Numbered from the stretch's first letter, positions 8,994 to 18,348 are shown. The stretch: DNA of 64,000 nt from Paenibacillus daejeonensis DSM 15491 (GCF_000378385.1 NZ_KB899659.1:399418-463417); one strand, 5' to 3'. The notes: generated from the sequence alone by a model not told the origin. Numbers and translations: made by a program.

Positions 8994-10010
8994 CTAGTCG
9001 ACAAGATCCGGATGGATCGCCTGGGCCAGCTCCCGCAGTCCGTCTGTCAGACGAGGTCCCACACGCACAAGCGGATCATTGGTCACGGAATGCAGTTCGT
9101 CATTCTTCACAGCATCAATCTCATTCCAGCCCGGACGGCTCGCGATCAGCTCCGGAATCGTGTTGTCGCCGCCGAAATCCGGATAGATAATCACTTCCGG
9201 ATTGGATTGAAGCACCGTCTCCGGATCAATTTCGAACCAGCCTTGCTGATCGCCAGCGACATTCTCGCCGCCTGCCAGCGTCAGCAGCTCATCCATAAAT
9301 TCGCCTTTTCCGACAGAGTAGCCTGCCGAAAATTCAATGTATACCCGTTTAACCGGAGCATCCTTCACGGCTTCGACAATACGAGCTTTCTCTGCACGCA
9401 TTTCTTCAGCAACTGCTGATGCTTCCTGCCCACGGTCCAGAATCTCTCCCAGCTCTTCGATGTGGGCGATCGTCTCATCCAATGTCTTGGGATTGGAGGC
9501 AAAGACCGGGATATCCAGGCTGCGCAGCTCCTCCAGAGCAGCCGCATTCAGTGATGAGGAAGCAACGACCAGATCAGGATTCAGTGCCGCAACGGCCTCA
9601 ATATTGGTCGTCATATCTCCGATCTTCTCGATCGAGGCAACTTCCTCCGGATAGTTACTCCACTCATCTACGCCAACCACTGCATCACCAGCACCAATGG
9701 CGAATAGCACCTCGGTTTCACTCGGCACCAAGGATACAATCGCTGTTGGAGCGGCCTCCAGCGTCAGCTCGGTTCCCGTCGCATCCGTAACCGTGATTGG
9801 ATACTGGGTCCCTACAGCTTCTTCAGCTCCGTTATCCGTACCCGCCGCGTTGTCCGGTGCTTCATTGTTGATCGCTACGTCCGGCTCCTGAATACGCGAG
9901 TTCTCGTTATCGTTGCCACCGCCGCATGCTGTCAGCACGACCATCATGACAATAAGCCAACCTGCAATCCACCCTGTATACTTGCCCTTCATGACGTGAT
10001 TCTTTCTCAT
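8994..10010 (-). CDS. btuF: Corrinoid-binding lipoprotein of ABC importer
   Basis: This 338-residue periplasmic-binding-protein homologue has a lipoprotein signal: a hydrophobic helix ending in LTAC with the lipidated Cys29. A low-complexity acidic and asparagine-rich linker follows to about residue 70. The binding lobes include VSLVPSETEVLFAIGAGD and a long connecting helix, as in BtuF/FhuD-type proteins. It is the first gene behind the cobalamin riboswitch, which supports a cobalamin or cobinamide ligand. A GGAGGG site lies upstream of the ATG. Confidence 0.87.
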   Translation of the reverse strand: MRKNHVMKGKYTGWIAGWLIVMMVVLTACGGGNDNENSRIQEPDVAINNEAPDNAAGTDNGAEEAVGTQYPITVTDATGTELTLEAAPTAIVSLVPSETEVLFAIGAGDAVVGVDEWSNYPEEVASIEKIGDMTTNIEAVAALNPDLVVASSSLNAAALEELRSLDIPVFASNPKTLDETIAHIEELGEILDRGQEASAVAEEMRAEKARIVEAVKDAPVKRVYIEFSAGYSVGKGEFMDELLTLAGGENVAGDQQGWFEIDPETVLQSNPEVIIYPDFGGDNTIPELIASRPGWNEIDAVKNDELHSVTNDPLVRVGPRLTDGLRELAQAIHPDLVD

Positions 10011-10062
10011 CTTGCTCTCATCCCTCCATCATCTCTTGGCGCAACTTCCTCCGGTCATACAG

Positions 10063-10110
10063 GTAAAAAAAATCAAAAAAAGCATGCTGACCCTAATGTG
10101 TCAGACATGC
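10063..10110 (-). terminator. Riboswitch-associated intrinsic terminator before btuF
   Basis: On the minus strand, GCATGTCTGAC and GTCAGCATGC form a stem with one bulged base and an 8-base loop. A long U-rich tract (complement of 10064-10082) follows. It lies between the cobalamin aptamer and the btuF ribosome binding site, as expected for a riboswitch that ends transcription when ligand is bound. Confidence 0.85.
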
Positions 10111-10204
10111 TCCAAAGATTTCGTCTCTACTGGCAGCCCAGCAGCCGCCGGCAAACGCACCAAGCGCCGGGACTGTCTCTCATCCAACACCTGCCTATTT
10201 CCAC

Positions 10205-10425
10205 GTAGGCTATGGCGTTCACTGGATACAGGCAGGTCTCCTGACTCGAATCCCCTAAGCAAGCTGGTCTTCCCGGTTGTATCCCAGTGACATTAGCAGC
10301 TTGCAGGGCGGCCCTCATACACACAGGTGGGGCCAAGATTCATACAGTGGCGGGTCCGTGCCGGCTTCTCACCGGGCTTCCCTCTTATGACAACCCCGTA
10401 TCACACCAAGCCTGATGTGTACGAT
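10205..10425 (-). ncRNA. Cobalamin riboswitch aptamer
   Basis: The minus strand carries the main cobalamin aptamer signatures in order. These are a GGGAA-GCCCGGTGAGAA-GCCGG segment (near 10366-10385), the CCGCCACTGT element (near 10341-10352), and the B12 box GTCAGGAGACCTGCCT (10230-10246). The flanks GTATCCAGTGA and TCACTGGGATAC can pair to close a long helix. It precedes the btu-cob operon, which represses itself when cobalamin is sufficient. The ends are approximate. Confidence 0.93.
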
Positions 10426-10462
10426 CTGTCACCTGTAACCGGACGTATGAAGTTTACGCTTC

Positions 10463-10491
10463 ACTATACCATCTTCGTCTTGGCTTGTCTA
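10463..10491 (-). promoter_or_regulatory. Predicted sigma-A promoter of the btu-cob operon
   Basis: TAGACA (complement of 10486-10491) and TATAGT (complement of 10463-10468) are 17 bases apart. The first bases of the -35 element are the TAG stop codon of uppP. The predicted start near 10456 gives a leader of about 445 bases that contains the whole riboswitch. Confidence 0.65.
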
Positions 10492-11292
10492 CATCAGCAC
10501 AAAGAAGTAAAACACGGCTGCAAGTACAAAACGGTACAGCGCAAACCACGTCAGGCGCAGTCTCTTGATTAGATTGATAAAAGTAACGACGGCAAGCATA
10601 GCCACAATGAAGGAAGCAGCCAAGCCAACCAAAAACACAGGCAGATCCGAGGAGCTTAGCACATCTCTGCTCTCATACAGATCCAGCAGAGAGGCGCCGA
10701 GCATAATGGGTACTGAGATGATGAAGGTGAATTCGGCAGCTGCCTTTTGACTCGTCCCCAGCAGCAGTCCCCCCGAAATGGTTGAGCCTGAGCGGGAAAA
10801 GCCCGGCCACAGTGCCAAGCATTGAAAACATCCGATCCCCAGCGCCTGCCTATACGATAGATCGTCCATCTCCTCAGCAGTCACGCGGCGCTTGGTCCGC
10901 TCCGCTATAATCATCAGGATACCGCCCGCAACAAGACTGTACAAGACCGGCTCAGGACCGAACAGATGCTGTTTGATCAGACCATGCAGCAGAAATCCCA
11001 GTACGACGGCCGGCAGCAGGGCGAGCGCAATATGCAGTGCATCCAGGTGGCCTTTGCGAAAAAACCGCCAAGCCAGCATATCCTTCGCCAGCGACACGAA
11101 CCGGGACCAATACAACACAAGCACGGCCAATACAGCCCCCAACTGAATGACAATTTTAAACGTTTTGGACGATTCGCCAACGAAACCAAGCCACTCGCCA
11201 GCCAGAATCAAATGACCTGTGGAGGATACCGGCAAAAACTCGGTCAACCCTTCAATAATGCCGAGAATAATCGCTTGAATCAGCTGCTCCAA
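10489..11292 (-). CDS. uppP: Undecaprenyl-diphosphatase
   Basis: This polytopic membrane protein of the BacA/UppP family dephosphorylates undecaprenyl pyrophosphate so that the lipid carrier can be reused for peptidoglycan; overexpression of such genes gives bacitracin resistance. The 267 residues show both family signatures: the N-terminal GIIEGLTEFLPVSSTGHL at about residues 11-28 and the PGFSRSGSTISGGLLLG segment. It ends inside the promoter of the next operon. It lies 4 bases downstream of the EcsC-family gene, so the two are probably co-transcribed. Confidence 0.95.
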   Translation of the reverse strand: MEQLIQAIILGIIEGLTEFLPVSSTGHLILAGEWLGFVGESSKTFKIVIQLGAVLAVLVLYWSRFVSLAKDMLAWRFFRKGHLDALHIALALLPAVVLGFLLHGLIKQHLFGPEPVLYSLVAGGILMIIAERTKRRVTAEEMDDLSYRQALGIGCFQCLALWPGFSRSGSTISGGLLLGTSQKAAAEFTFIISVPIMLGASLLDLYESRDVLSSSDLPVFLVGLAASFIVAMLAVVTFINLIKRLRLTWFALYRFVLAAVFYFFVLM

Positions 11293-11296
11293 TAAG

Positions 11297-12139
11297 CTAC
11301 GCCTCCTCCGTTAAACCTCCGATCCGCTCCATAACTCTTCGCTTGCGATAGAGCATGTGAGCCGCTTCCGCCGTATCCTTTAACAACCCACGATTGATGA
11401 AGGCGCCGAATACCATACCTGCAATCGGAATAAGCTGGAACAGCTTTTTCCAGCCGAAATTATCCCGATAGACCGTCATAACCTCCCGCCAGCCTTGAAG
11501 CTGGGACATCACTGCGATGTTGTTGTCGGCCTGACCATACACGGCCAGCTCGTCCAATATCGCCTTCTTGCCCACTATATCCGAAGAAGCGAACTGGAGA
11601 CATTTGACCGCGAAGATCCGCTCTTCCTTGCGTGACGGGTCATAGCCGTAACAGACCGCAATCTCCTGGATAATCTTGAGGCACAGCCCCAGAATGGCAG
11701 GAATGTCAACCGCCAGGGTGAACAATCCGCCAACCCCCGTACTCGCTCCTTGTACCGTGGCCAGATGCGTCCGCTGTTCCGATAATTGGGCTGCACCTTG
11801 CATCATGACAGCTACCGGAACATGCTCGCCGATCTCATCGAGTGAAAGACTGCGGTACTTGTCTGCTTCTGGGTCGCCACTGGTTGACCAGAGCTTCTCC
11901 ACCAGCTTGACCGTTTGCCTCTCCGAGATCAGATACCGGCCTCCGCTTTGCACATAGGAGCCGATTTCATTCAGGATATCGTTTATTTTGTTCTGAAGCA
12001 CGCGGGGTGTCAATTTATCCAGCAGCATGAATGGAAGCCGGCCGATTTTTTCCCAGAACCAGATATCCCTCTGCTCCTTCTCCCAGGACCGGATCTCTAT
12101 CATCATATGCTGCAGCTCGTCCCATGATTCCTTCTTCAT
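11297..12139 (-). CDS. EcsC family protein
   Basis: This 280-residue protein resembles the EcsC family, named after the third gene of the Bacillus ecs locus, whose biochemical role is not settled. Visible features are a charged N-terminal helix rich in Trp and Glu, a central Gly/Ala-rich hydrophobic stretch (STGVGGLFTLAVDIPAI), the tract CYGYDPSRKEERIFAVK, and a second glycine-rich hydrophobic segment (IPIAGMVFGAFINRG). These fit membrane-associated helices. No ecsA or ecsB is adjacent. I cannot assign a function; the family call rests on this pattern. Confidence 0.7.
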   Translation of the reverse strand: MKKESWDELQHMMIEIRSWEKEQRDIWFWEKIGRLPFMLLDKLTPRVLQNKINDILNEIGSYVQSGGRYLISERQTVKLVEKLWSTSGDPEADKYRSLSLDEIGEHVPVAVMMQGAAQLSEQRTHLATVQGASTGVGGLFTLAVDIPAILGLCLKIIQEIAVCYGYDPSRKEERIFAVKCLQFASSDIVGKKAILDELAVYGQADNNIAVMSQLQGWREVMTVYRDNFGWKKLFQLIPIAGMVFGAFINRGLLKDTAEAAHMLYRKRRVMERIGGLTEEA

Positions 12140-12192
12140 CGCCTGCCAACGGCTCCTCTCTTCGAAATTACTATTGATCTTATAATACCAAA

Positions 12193-12233
12193 AAAGCTGT
12201 CTTCAGCCATTAGAATGGCTAAAGACAGCTTTT
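12193..12233 (-). terminator. Terminator after the RND exporter gene
   Basis: A long stem pairs AAAGCTGTCTT-AGCCATT with AATGGCT-AAGACAGCTTT around a short loop. A U-run follows on the minus strand just past the exporter stop codon. Confidence 0.85.
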
Positions 12234-12241
12234 GTCAGACG

Positions 12242-15200
12242 CTAGACTTCGTTGTTTGGAGCTTTGCGGAATCTAGACATAAACTCATACACGATTGGAA
12301 CGATGATTAGTGTCAAGAGCGTCGAACTGGTAAGTCCGCCGATAACCGTGACACCCAGCCCTTTGGAGATTAGTCCGCCGGACTCAAATCCAAGCGCCAG
12401 TGGCAGGAGTGCGCCAATCGTCGCAATCGCCGTCATCAGAATCGGACGCAGCCGCGTACCTGCTGCTTCCAGGAGCGCTTCGCGAACCGGCAGTCCTTCC
12501 TTCTGCTTCTGGATGACCCGGTCGATCAGAACGATGGCATTGGTGACGACGATACCAATCAGCATTAGCGCACCGATCAATGCCGTGACACTGATTGTCT
12601 CCCCGGCAATCCATAGTCCCACCAGGGCTCCAATGACAGTGAACGGCAGGGAGAACAGGATACTGAACGGCGTCAGACCCCCGCCAAACGTAATGACCAA
12701 TACAAGATATACAATAGCAATTGCAGCCAACATGGCTAGACCAAGCTGGGTAAACGATTCATTAATCTGCTCGGTGACACCGCCGAAGCTGACCTCGATT
12801 TGAGGCGGCAGCTCCATCTCATTGACTTGGCGCTGTACTTCGCTGGATACGCTGGCGACATTGTCTGTCGTCGCGGTAGCGCTGACCTCCGCATAGACGC
12901 GGTCATTGCGCTTGGTAATTGTATTCGCTGCTTCCCCTTCTTCAATTGTTACCACTTCGCTCAGCGGGATCTGCATGCCAAGTGGTGAAGTGAGCATAAC
13001 ATTTTCCAGGTCCGCACGATCCGCGTACGTTGCCGCTTCGACTTGCAAGTAAACATTCAGGTCTTTGCCTTCATGCTCAATGGTCGTCAATACCGGACGC
13101 TGGCGGTTCGGGTTCAACTCCATGGCGATCTGCCCGGCAGCCAGACCGTATTGACTCAGCTTTTGCTGATCAGCAACCAATACGTATTGCTCATACGTCT
13201 CAGACATACTGGTGCTAACGTTGGTCAGCTGTTCCTGCGAGCTCATCATTTCTGAAACCTGATCTACATAGGGACGGATGGTTTCCATATCCGGACCGTA
13301 GACGAAGAGTGATAATCCGCTGCCGCCTAAACCGCCGGTCATGAAGTCCTGCTGCTTCCACTCGCCTGTACCGCCGATGCCTTGGAGCTTCTCCAGCACG
13401 GCATCCTTTTCTTCGGTGAAGCCTGCAAAATCCGAATCATAGCTTAAGAAGAACAAGGCTTGCTTGGAAGCTCCCGGGCTCATCGGGTTCTGTCCGCCCA
13501 CGGAATATTGGAGCGTCTGAACGCCTTCTTGACCCATCAGGGCCTGCTCTGCCTGAAGCGCCAGTTCTTCGACATTGTCCAGCGACTCGCCTGGTGCTGG
13601 GTTATACGTAATGGTCATGATCTTCTGTTCTTCTTCTGGCAAGAAGCTCGCACCAATGATTGGCGCGATCAGCAGACTCGCCAGCAGGACAACCACTGCA
13701 CCACCAAAGGTTATCGCCTTATGATTCAGTGACCAGTTAAGAATTTTCTTGTAGCCTTCCGCCATGCGTCCTGGCTTGTCATCGTGGCCCTTGAACTTGC
13801 CATTGCCGCTGAGCGCCTTGCGGAACATCATATGCGCCATCATCGGTACAATCGTAATAGCTACCAGCAAGGAAGCCAACAGAGCAAATACGATGGTGAG
13901 TGCAAACGGCAGGAAGATCTCGCCGATGGCTCCCTGGACAAGCGCGAGCGGCAGGAAGACCGCAATGGTTACAATCGTGGAAGCCAGTATCGGAACGAAC
14001 ATTTCCCGCGTCGACTCCAGAATTAACTGCTTGCCTGTGAGCTTTTCACTCGTGAGCGACATACGCCTGTATATATTCTCTATGACGACAATCGAGTCAT
14101 CGATCACCCGCCCAATGGCTACTGTCATTGCACCGAGCGTCATGACATTAAGCGTAATATCCATTCGGCTGAGAATCAGGAGCGCAATCAGGATGGACAG
14201 CGGAATCGATACAACCGAGATCACTGTCGAGCGCACATCACGCAGAAACAATAGAATGATGATGACTGCGAATAGTGATCCAATCAATGCTTTGTTCAGC
14301 ATCGTGTGAACCGAATCTTCGATCGGTTCGCCTTGGTCCATGCTAATCTGAACGCTAAGTCCGGTATATTGTGATTCGAATTGCTCGATTTCAGCTTTGA
14401 TACCGTTAACGACTTCTACTGTGTTGGCGTCAGCAGCTTTGATAATCGAGATGCCGATCGAATCCTGACCGTTGGTACGGGAGATCGACTCGGCTTTGCC
14501 GATGACTGACACCTCAGCGATTTCACTTAACGGTACAGTCGGCAGACCCGGCATTTGCATGCCTTCAGGCAACTGCTGCCCTTCTGGCGCTTGCTCAGGC
14601 AGCGCAGGCTGTTCTGCCTCAGGTGCACCTTCTACCGGAGCACCGGCATCCGGAGGGGCAGCTGGCATTTCCATTCCGCCTCCACCGCCAGGGATTACCG
14701 GAATCTGCAGACTGCGGAGATCGTCAAGGTTAATGATATTGCCATCGACCAGGACCGCCTTCTCTGTATCGCCAAACTCAAAAATACCTAACGGGACTTG
14801 CAGTGCCGAGCCTTGGATGATGCCCTGCACCGTCTGAACATCAAGCCCCAGCTCGTTCATCCGCTCTTGGTTAAAAATCATTTCGACTTCTTGAACATGC
14901 TGTCCCGAAATCTGAACATCCGCTACGCCTTCAACACCCTCCATAACGGGAATAAAGGAGTCTTCAACCAGCGCTGTCAGTTCTGCCAGATCCGTGTTCG
15001 AATCGGACACACTGAATGTCAGAATCGGAAATGCATTCAGTGAGATTCGCGAAACGTTGCTGTCCTGAACGCCCTCTGGCAGCTGAAGCCCATCTAACTG
15101 TTCCTTGACCTCAGCTTGTGCCTGCTCCATATCTTTTTTGTAGTCAAATTCGAGAACAATTGAAGACACGTTTTCCATCGAGGTCGAGTTAACGACACTC

Positions 15201-15433
15201 ACGCCTTCGAGGTTGCGCGTCCGCTGCTCTATCGGTGAGGTGACTTTATCCAGCACTTCCTCCGGGGTAGCTCCCGGGTAAACCGTCGTAATGCTTAGAA
15301 TGGGAACATTGATGTTCGGAATCGTCTCCATCTTCATCGTGAAGCCTGAATACAAGCCGGCGACAGTGACGATCAACGTCAGAATCCATAAAGCGAATTT
15401 GTTGTTCAGTGAGAACTGGATAATACCCTTCAT
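12242..15433 (-). CDS. RND-superfamily efflux transporter permease, SwrC/AcrB-like
   Basis: This 1063-residue proton-driven exporter has the RND layout: an N-terminal helix, a large extracytoplasmic loop, six helices, a second loop and six helices. Helix 4 carries GRVIDDSIVVIENI with the two aspartates of the proton relay, and the C-terminal half has the matching VVTNAIVLIDRV. The length fits SwrC-type transporters of Firmicutes, which export lipopeptides and other amphiphiles. Residues of about 245-300 form an extra low-complexity Gly/Pro/Ala/Glu insertion in the first periplasmic-type loop. No membrane-fusion partner is adjacent. A two-component pair lies directly upstream and probably controls it. 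Confidence 0.9.
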   Translation of the reverse strand: MKGIIQFSLNNKFALWILTLIVTVAGLYSGFTMKMETIPNINVPILSITTVYPGATPEEVLDKVTSPIEQRTRNLEGVSVVNSTSMENVSSIVLEFDYKKDMEQAQAEVKEQLDGLQLPEGVQDSNVSRISLNAFPILTFSVSDSNTDLAELTALVEDSFIPVMEGVEGVADVQISGQHVQEVEMIFNQERMNELGLDVQTVQGIIQGSALQVPLGIFEFGDTEKAVLVDGNIINLDDLRSLQIPVIPGGGGGMEMPAAPPDAGAPVEGAPEAEQPALPEQAPEGQQLPEGMQMPGLPTVPLSEIAEVSVIGKAESISRTNGQDSIGISIIKAADANTVEVVNGIKAEIEQFESQYTGLSVQISMDQGEPIEDSVHTMLNKALIGSLFAVIIILLFLRDVRSTVISVVSIPLSILIALLILSRMDITLNVMTLGAMTVAIGRVIDDSIVVIENIYRRMSLTSEKLTGKQLILESTREMFVPILASTIVTIAVFLPLALVQGAIGEIFLPFALTIVFALLASLLVAITIVPMMAHMMFRKALSGNGKFKGHDDKPGRMAEGYKKILNWSLNHKAITFGGAVVVLLASLLIAPIIGASFLPEEEQKIMTITYNPAPGESLDNVEELALQAEQALMGQEGVQTLQYSVGGQNPMSPGASKQALFFLSYDSDFAGFTEEKDAVLEKLQGIGGTGEWKQQDFMTGGLGGSGLSLFVYGPDMETIRPYVDQVSEMMSSQEQLTNVSTSMSETYEQYVLVADQQKLSQYGLAAGQIAMELNPNRQRPVLTTIEHEGKDLNVYLQVEAATYADRADLENVMLTSPLGMQIPLSEVVTIEEGEAANTITKRNDRVYAEVSATATTDNVASVSSEVQRQVNEMELPPQIEVSFGGVTEQINESFTQLGLAMLAAIAIVYLVLVITFGGGLTPFSILFSLPFTVIGALVGLWIAGETISVTALIGALMLIGIVVTNAIVLIDRVIQKQKEGLPVREALLEAAGTRLRPILMTAIATIGALLPLALGFESGGLISKGLGVTVIGGLTSSTLLTLIIVPIVYEFMSRFRKAPNNEV

Positions 15434-15478
15434 ACGCGTTTCCCCAACTCCTTTTATCTGTATCCTGCCAATAGCTAT

Positions 15479-16165
15479 CTATTTGAAGCGGTACCCTACT
15501 CCCCAAATCGTCTCAATATATTGCGGATTTGACGGGTCCTGCTCGATTTTTTCGCGCAATCTCCGGATATGGACCGTAATGGTATTCAAATCACCCATCG
15601 AGTCCAAGCCCCAGATCCGCTCGAATAACTCATCCTTGCTGAACACCCGATCGGGATAACTGGCTAGCAGCAATAGCAAGTCAAACTCCTTACTTGTCAG
15701 TAATGCCTCGGTCTCATTCATATACACTCTGCGTGAGGGTTTATCGATAATCAACCCCCGCACACGTACCTGGTCCTGCACCTGGCCCTTCGTCCCTTTG
15801 AGGCGTTCGTATCTGGAGAGGTGCGCCTTCACGCGTGCCACCAGCTCGCCTGGCGAGAAGGGCTTGGTCATGAAATCGTCTGCCCCCAGTCCCAATCCTC
15901 TGATCTTGTCGATTTCCTCTTGCTTGGCAGAGATCATCAGAATCGGAATATCTTTGGTCTGACGAATCTGTCTGCAGATTTCAAAGCCGTCGACCAACGG
16001 CAGCATCAAATCCAGAATGATCAAATCGAATTCCTGGGCGAGCGCCCTTCTCAAGCCGCTTTCCCCATTGTTCTCCATCTCTACTGTGAACCCGTGGCTC
16101 TCCAGATAATCTCTCTCCAGCTCAGCGATTGCAGTCTCATCTTCGATAATCAATATGCGGGTCAT
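15479..16165 (-). CDS. OmpR-family response regulator
   Basis: This is a 228-residue transcription regulator. The N-terminal receiver domain has the acidic pair Glu8-Asp9, the phosphoacceptor Asp52 in ILDLMLP, and the conserved Lys in MTKPF. The C-terminal winged-helix DNA-binding domain ends in TVHIRRLREKIE and TIWGVGYRF. It lies 35 bases downstream of its histidine kinase gene and 45 bases upstream of the RND exporter gene. Regulation of that exporter is therefore the natural inference; the signal is unknown. Confidence 0.93.
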   Translation of the reverse strand: MTRILIIEDETAIAELERDYLESHGFTVEMENNGESGLRRALAQEFDLIILDLMLPLVDGFEICRQIRQTKDIPILMISAKQEEIDKIRGLGLGADDFMTKPFSPGELVARVKAHLSRYERLKGTKGQVQDQVRVRGLIIDKPSRRVYMNETEALLTSKEFDLLLLLASYPDRVFSKDELFERIWGLDSMGDLNTITVHIRRLREKIEQDPSNPQYIETIWGVGYRFK

Positions 16166-16200
16166 CGCCGCTCAGCCTCCCTTGCATCCATGATCTTCAG

Positions 16201-17637
16201 CTACTCGACAAGTGAGGCAATCGGCAGCGTCAACACAATGGTACTGCCTTGTCCCAACTCACTCTCGGCATGCACCTTGCCGCCGTGCCCTTCTATGATC
16301 TGCTTGACAATGGCTAGTCCCAGGCCGCTGCCGCCCAGCGCAGAATTACGAGACTGCTCTGCTCGATAGAATCGGTCAAAAATAAACGGCAACGCCTCCT
16401 TCTCAATGCCTGGTCCGGAATCGCTAATCGCAATAACTGCCTGCTCCGATGCCACACTAAGATTGACTACAATGCGCTTCTCCGTGTCAGCGGGCATCCG
16501 TCTCATGTACTTGAGGCTGTTGTTAATGACATTGGAGAGGACCCGACTCAGCTTCTCGGGGTCGGCAAGCACGGGAAGCTTGGCACCCGTATGAATGTGT
16601 ACTTCGAGCTCCACGTCCGACTTCTCAATGTCATAACGACTTTCCTCGAGATAATCCTCCAGAAATCCAACGAGATTAATGGTTTTCATCTCGAATGGCT
16701 CTTCATTAAGATCCAGCTTGGAGAACAAAAACAACTCGTCGATCAATCCGTCCATCTCGGTCGCTTTTTTGTAGATGGTCTGAATGTACTTGCTTCGCAT
16801 TTCCTCGGTGTTGGCTACACCGTCTTGAATCCCCTCCACATAGCCCTTGATCGCCGTAATCGGCGTTTTAAGATCATGGGATATATTAGATATCAATTCC
16901 TTCCGGTTAAGCTCCAACTGCGCACTCTGGCTAATGGACTGCTTCAATCTCAGCCGCATACTCTCAAACGCATTGCGCACTTGCCCAATCTCGTTATTCT
17001 TCATCGCCTCCAGTTCATAATCCAAATTGCCTGCCTCGATCTGCTCTGCGGCACGCCGCAGCTTGCCAAGAGGTCTCGTGAGCGAGCCGGATACCAGATA
17101 AGCCAATACGAATAGCGTAATCGCGATGGAAACAAGGGACAGCAGCATGACCAGTGGGCGGAAATAGAACGGCAGCGGGTCATAATTTAAAAACAGACTC
17201 ACCACGTAGCCTGCCGGTTCCTCACCCGGCTCCACTAAATACGCGACAAAATAATGGTTGCCCCCATACTTGAGCGTCTCGTCTTCCTTCTGGATAGCTG
17301 AAGCTTCAACTACCCCTTCAAGCCACGGCGTCTGTGCAATCATCGATCCGTTCTGCTCAATCCGAATCGCAGATTCCCATTGCTCGTAACGGTCGATCAG
17401 GTCTTGTGCATAATTGGACTCACTTAGCTTGCCCGCTTCCTCTCGAAGCACATAGGAGACTTCTCCCGTTAATCCGACTAATTCCTGTTCCCGCTCCCGG
17501 TTTATCTCGTATGCATTGAGGAGGTCAATGCTGTTGCCTATGATGGGCCAGGTCAAAAACAACACTAACACAAGCACTAGTTGCGGTACGATGAGCATAG
17601 CCAGGAACGCCAGCTTCAATCTGCCGGTAATGGACAT
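16201..17637 (-). CDS. Membrane sensor histidine kinase
   Basis: This 478-residue kinase has two transmembrane helices (about residues 8-34 and 160-182) flanking an extracytoplasmic sensor region of about 125 residues. A HAMP linker follows (SLTRPLGKLRRAAEQI), then the dimerisation domain with phosphoacceptor His254 in NISHDLKTPI. The ATP-binding domain has N-box INNSLKY, G1 SDSGPGIE, and G2 GGSGLGLAIV. It is the first gene of the kinase-regulator-exporter unit. A GTGAGTG weak ribosome site precedes the ATG. Confidence 0.92.
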   Translation of the reverse strand: MSITGRLKLAFLAMLIVPQLVLVLVLFLTWPIIGNSIDLLNAYEINREREQELVGLTGEVSYVLREEAGKLSESNYAQDLIDRYEQWESAIRIEQNGSMIAQTPWLEGVVEASAIQKEDETLKYGGNHYFVAYLVEPGEEPAGYVVSLFLNYDPLPFYFRPLVMLLSLVSIAITLFVLAYLVSGSLTRPLGKLRRAAEQIEAGNLDYELEAMKNNEIGQVRNAFESMRLRLKQSISQSAQLELNRKELISNISHDLKTPITAIKGYVEGIQDGVANTEEMRSKYIQTIYKKATEMDGLIDELFLFSKLDLNEEPFEMKTINLVGFLEDYLEESRYDIEKSDVELEVHIHTGAKLPVLADPEKLSRVLSNVINNSLKYMRRMPADTEKRIVVNLSVASEQAVIAISDSGPGIEKEALPFIFDRFYRAEQSRNSALGGSGLGLAIVKQIIEGHGGKVHAESELGQGSTIVLTLPIASLVE

Positions 17638-17740
17638 CCATCACTCACGCCTTTACTTGAAGTATTCTTATCATACTCGTTAGATATAAATGAAAAAGAA
17701 ACGGGTTATTAAAAAATTCTTAAGTGGAATTTTTTTCAAC

Positions 17741-17786
17741 AAAAAAAGAAAGACGCTAGCCCTTGACTGCGCACTGGCCGCGTCTT
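17741..17786 (-). terminator. Terminator after lepB
   Basis: AAGACGCGGCC and GGCTAGCGTCTT pair on the minus strand, followed by a run of Us interrupted once. It lies immediately beyond the lepB stop. Confidence 0.75.
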
Positions 17787-17793
17787 GCTGCTA

Positions 17794-18348
17794 TTATTTA
17801 ATTTCGCCAAACTTCTGGAGCGGCCATACCCGTAAAACAGCTTTGCCTTCGAGCGATTCGAAGCTGATGGTACCAAGCTGCCGGCTGTCCAGGCTATGCT
17901 CGCGGTTATCGCCTAATACAAACACTTGACCTTCTTCTACAGTAAATGGAACGTTCAGTCCAGCCGGGAAGGTCTGCCCCTTGGCATAGGATTCCTCAAG
18001 CTTGACGCCATTGAGGTAGACAAGTCCTTCTCTCATATCCACCGTATCCCCTGGCAGAGCAATCAACCGCTTGATCAAGCGTACATCACTTTCCGGGCCG
18101 TCAATAATCACAATATCGCCCCGTTTTGGCTCAGAGAAGACATAACTGAGCTTGTCCTCTACCAGTCGATGACCTTCTTCGAGTGTACCCGACATAGAGC
18201 TCTGCCTTACTTCAGCCTGCGCAAATGCGTAGTTCTGAATCAAGAGTGCGATGACAACCGCCATCGAGATTGATAGTACCCACTCGCGAAGCTCTCTTCG
18301 CCATCCTTTGCGCGCTGACTGCCGCGATTGTTTGTCGTCCGTTGACAT
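17794..18348 (-). CDS. lepB: Signal peptidase I
   Basis: This serine-lysine membrane protease removes signal peptides from exported proteins. The 184 residues contain one N-terminal membrane helix (about 24-44). The catalytic Ser51 lies in SSMSGTL, where a Pro is more usual before the Ser-Met pair, and the catalytic Lys93 lies in LIKRLIALPGD. The C-terminal box is VLGDNREHSLDSR. Length and architecture match Gram-positive type I peptidases such as SipS/SipT. A GGAGGAACGGAGT ribosome site precedes the ATG. It forms its own unit with a terminator downstream. Confidence 0.93.
   Translation of the reverse strand: MSTDDKQSRQSARKGWRRELREWVLSISMAVVIALLIQNYAFAQAEVRQSSMSGTLEEGHRLVEDKLSYVFSEPKRGDIVIIDGPESDVRLIKRLIALPGDTVDMREGLVYLNGVKLEESYAKGQTFPAGLNVPFTVEEGQVFVLGDNREHSLDSRQLGTISFESLEGKAVLRVWPLQKFGEIK

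Noticed and set aside
10012-10290. Short plus-strand frames over the cobalamin riboswitch
   Set aside because: The bases are fully explained by the aptamer and terminator on the minus strand.
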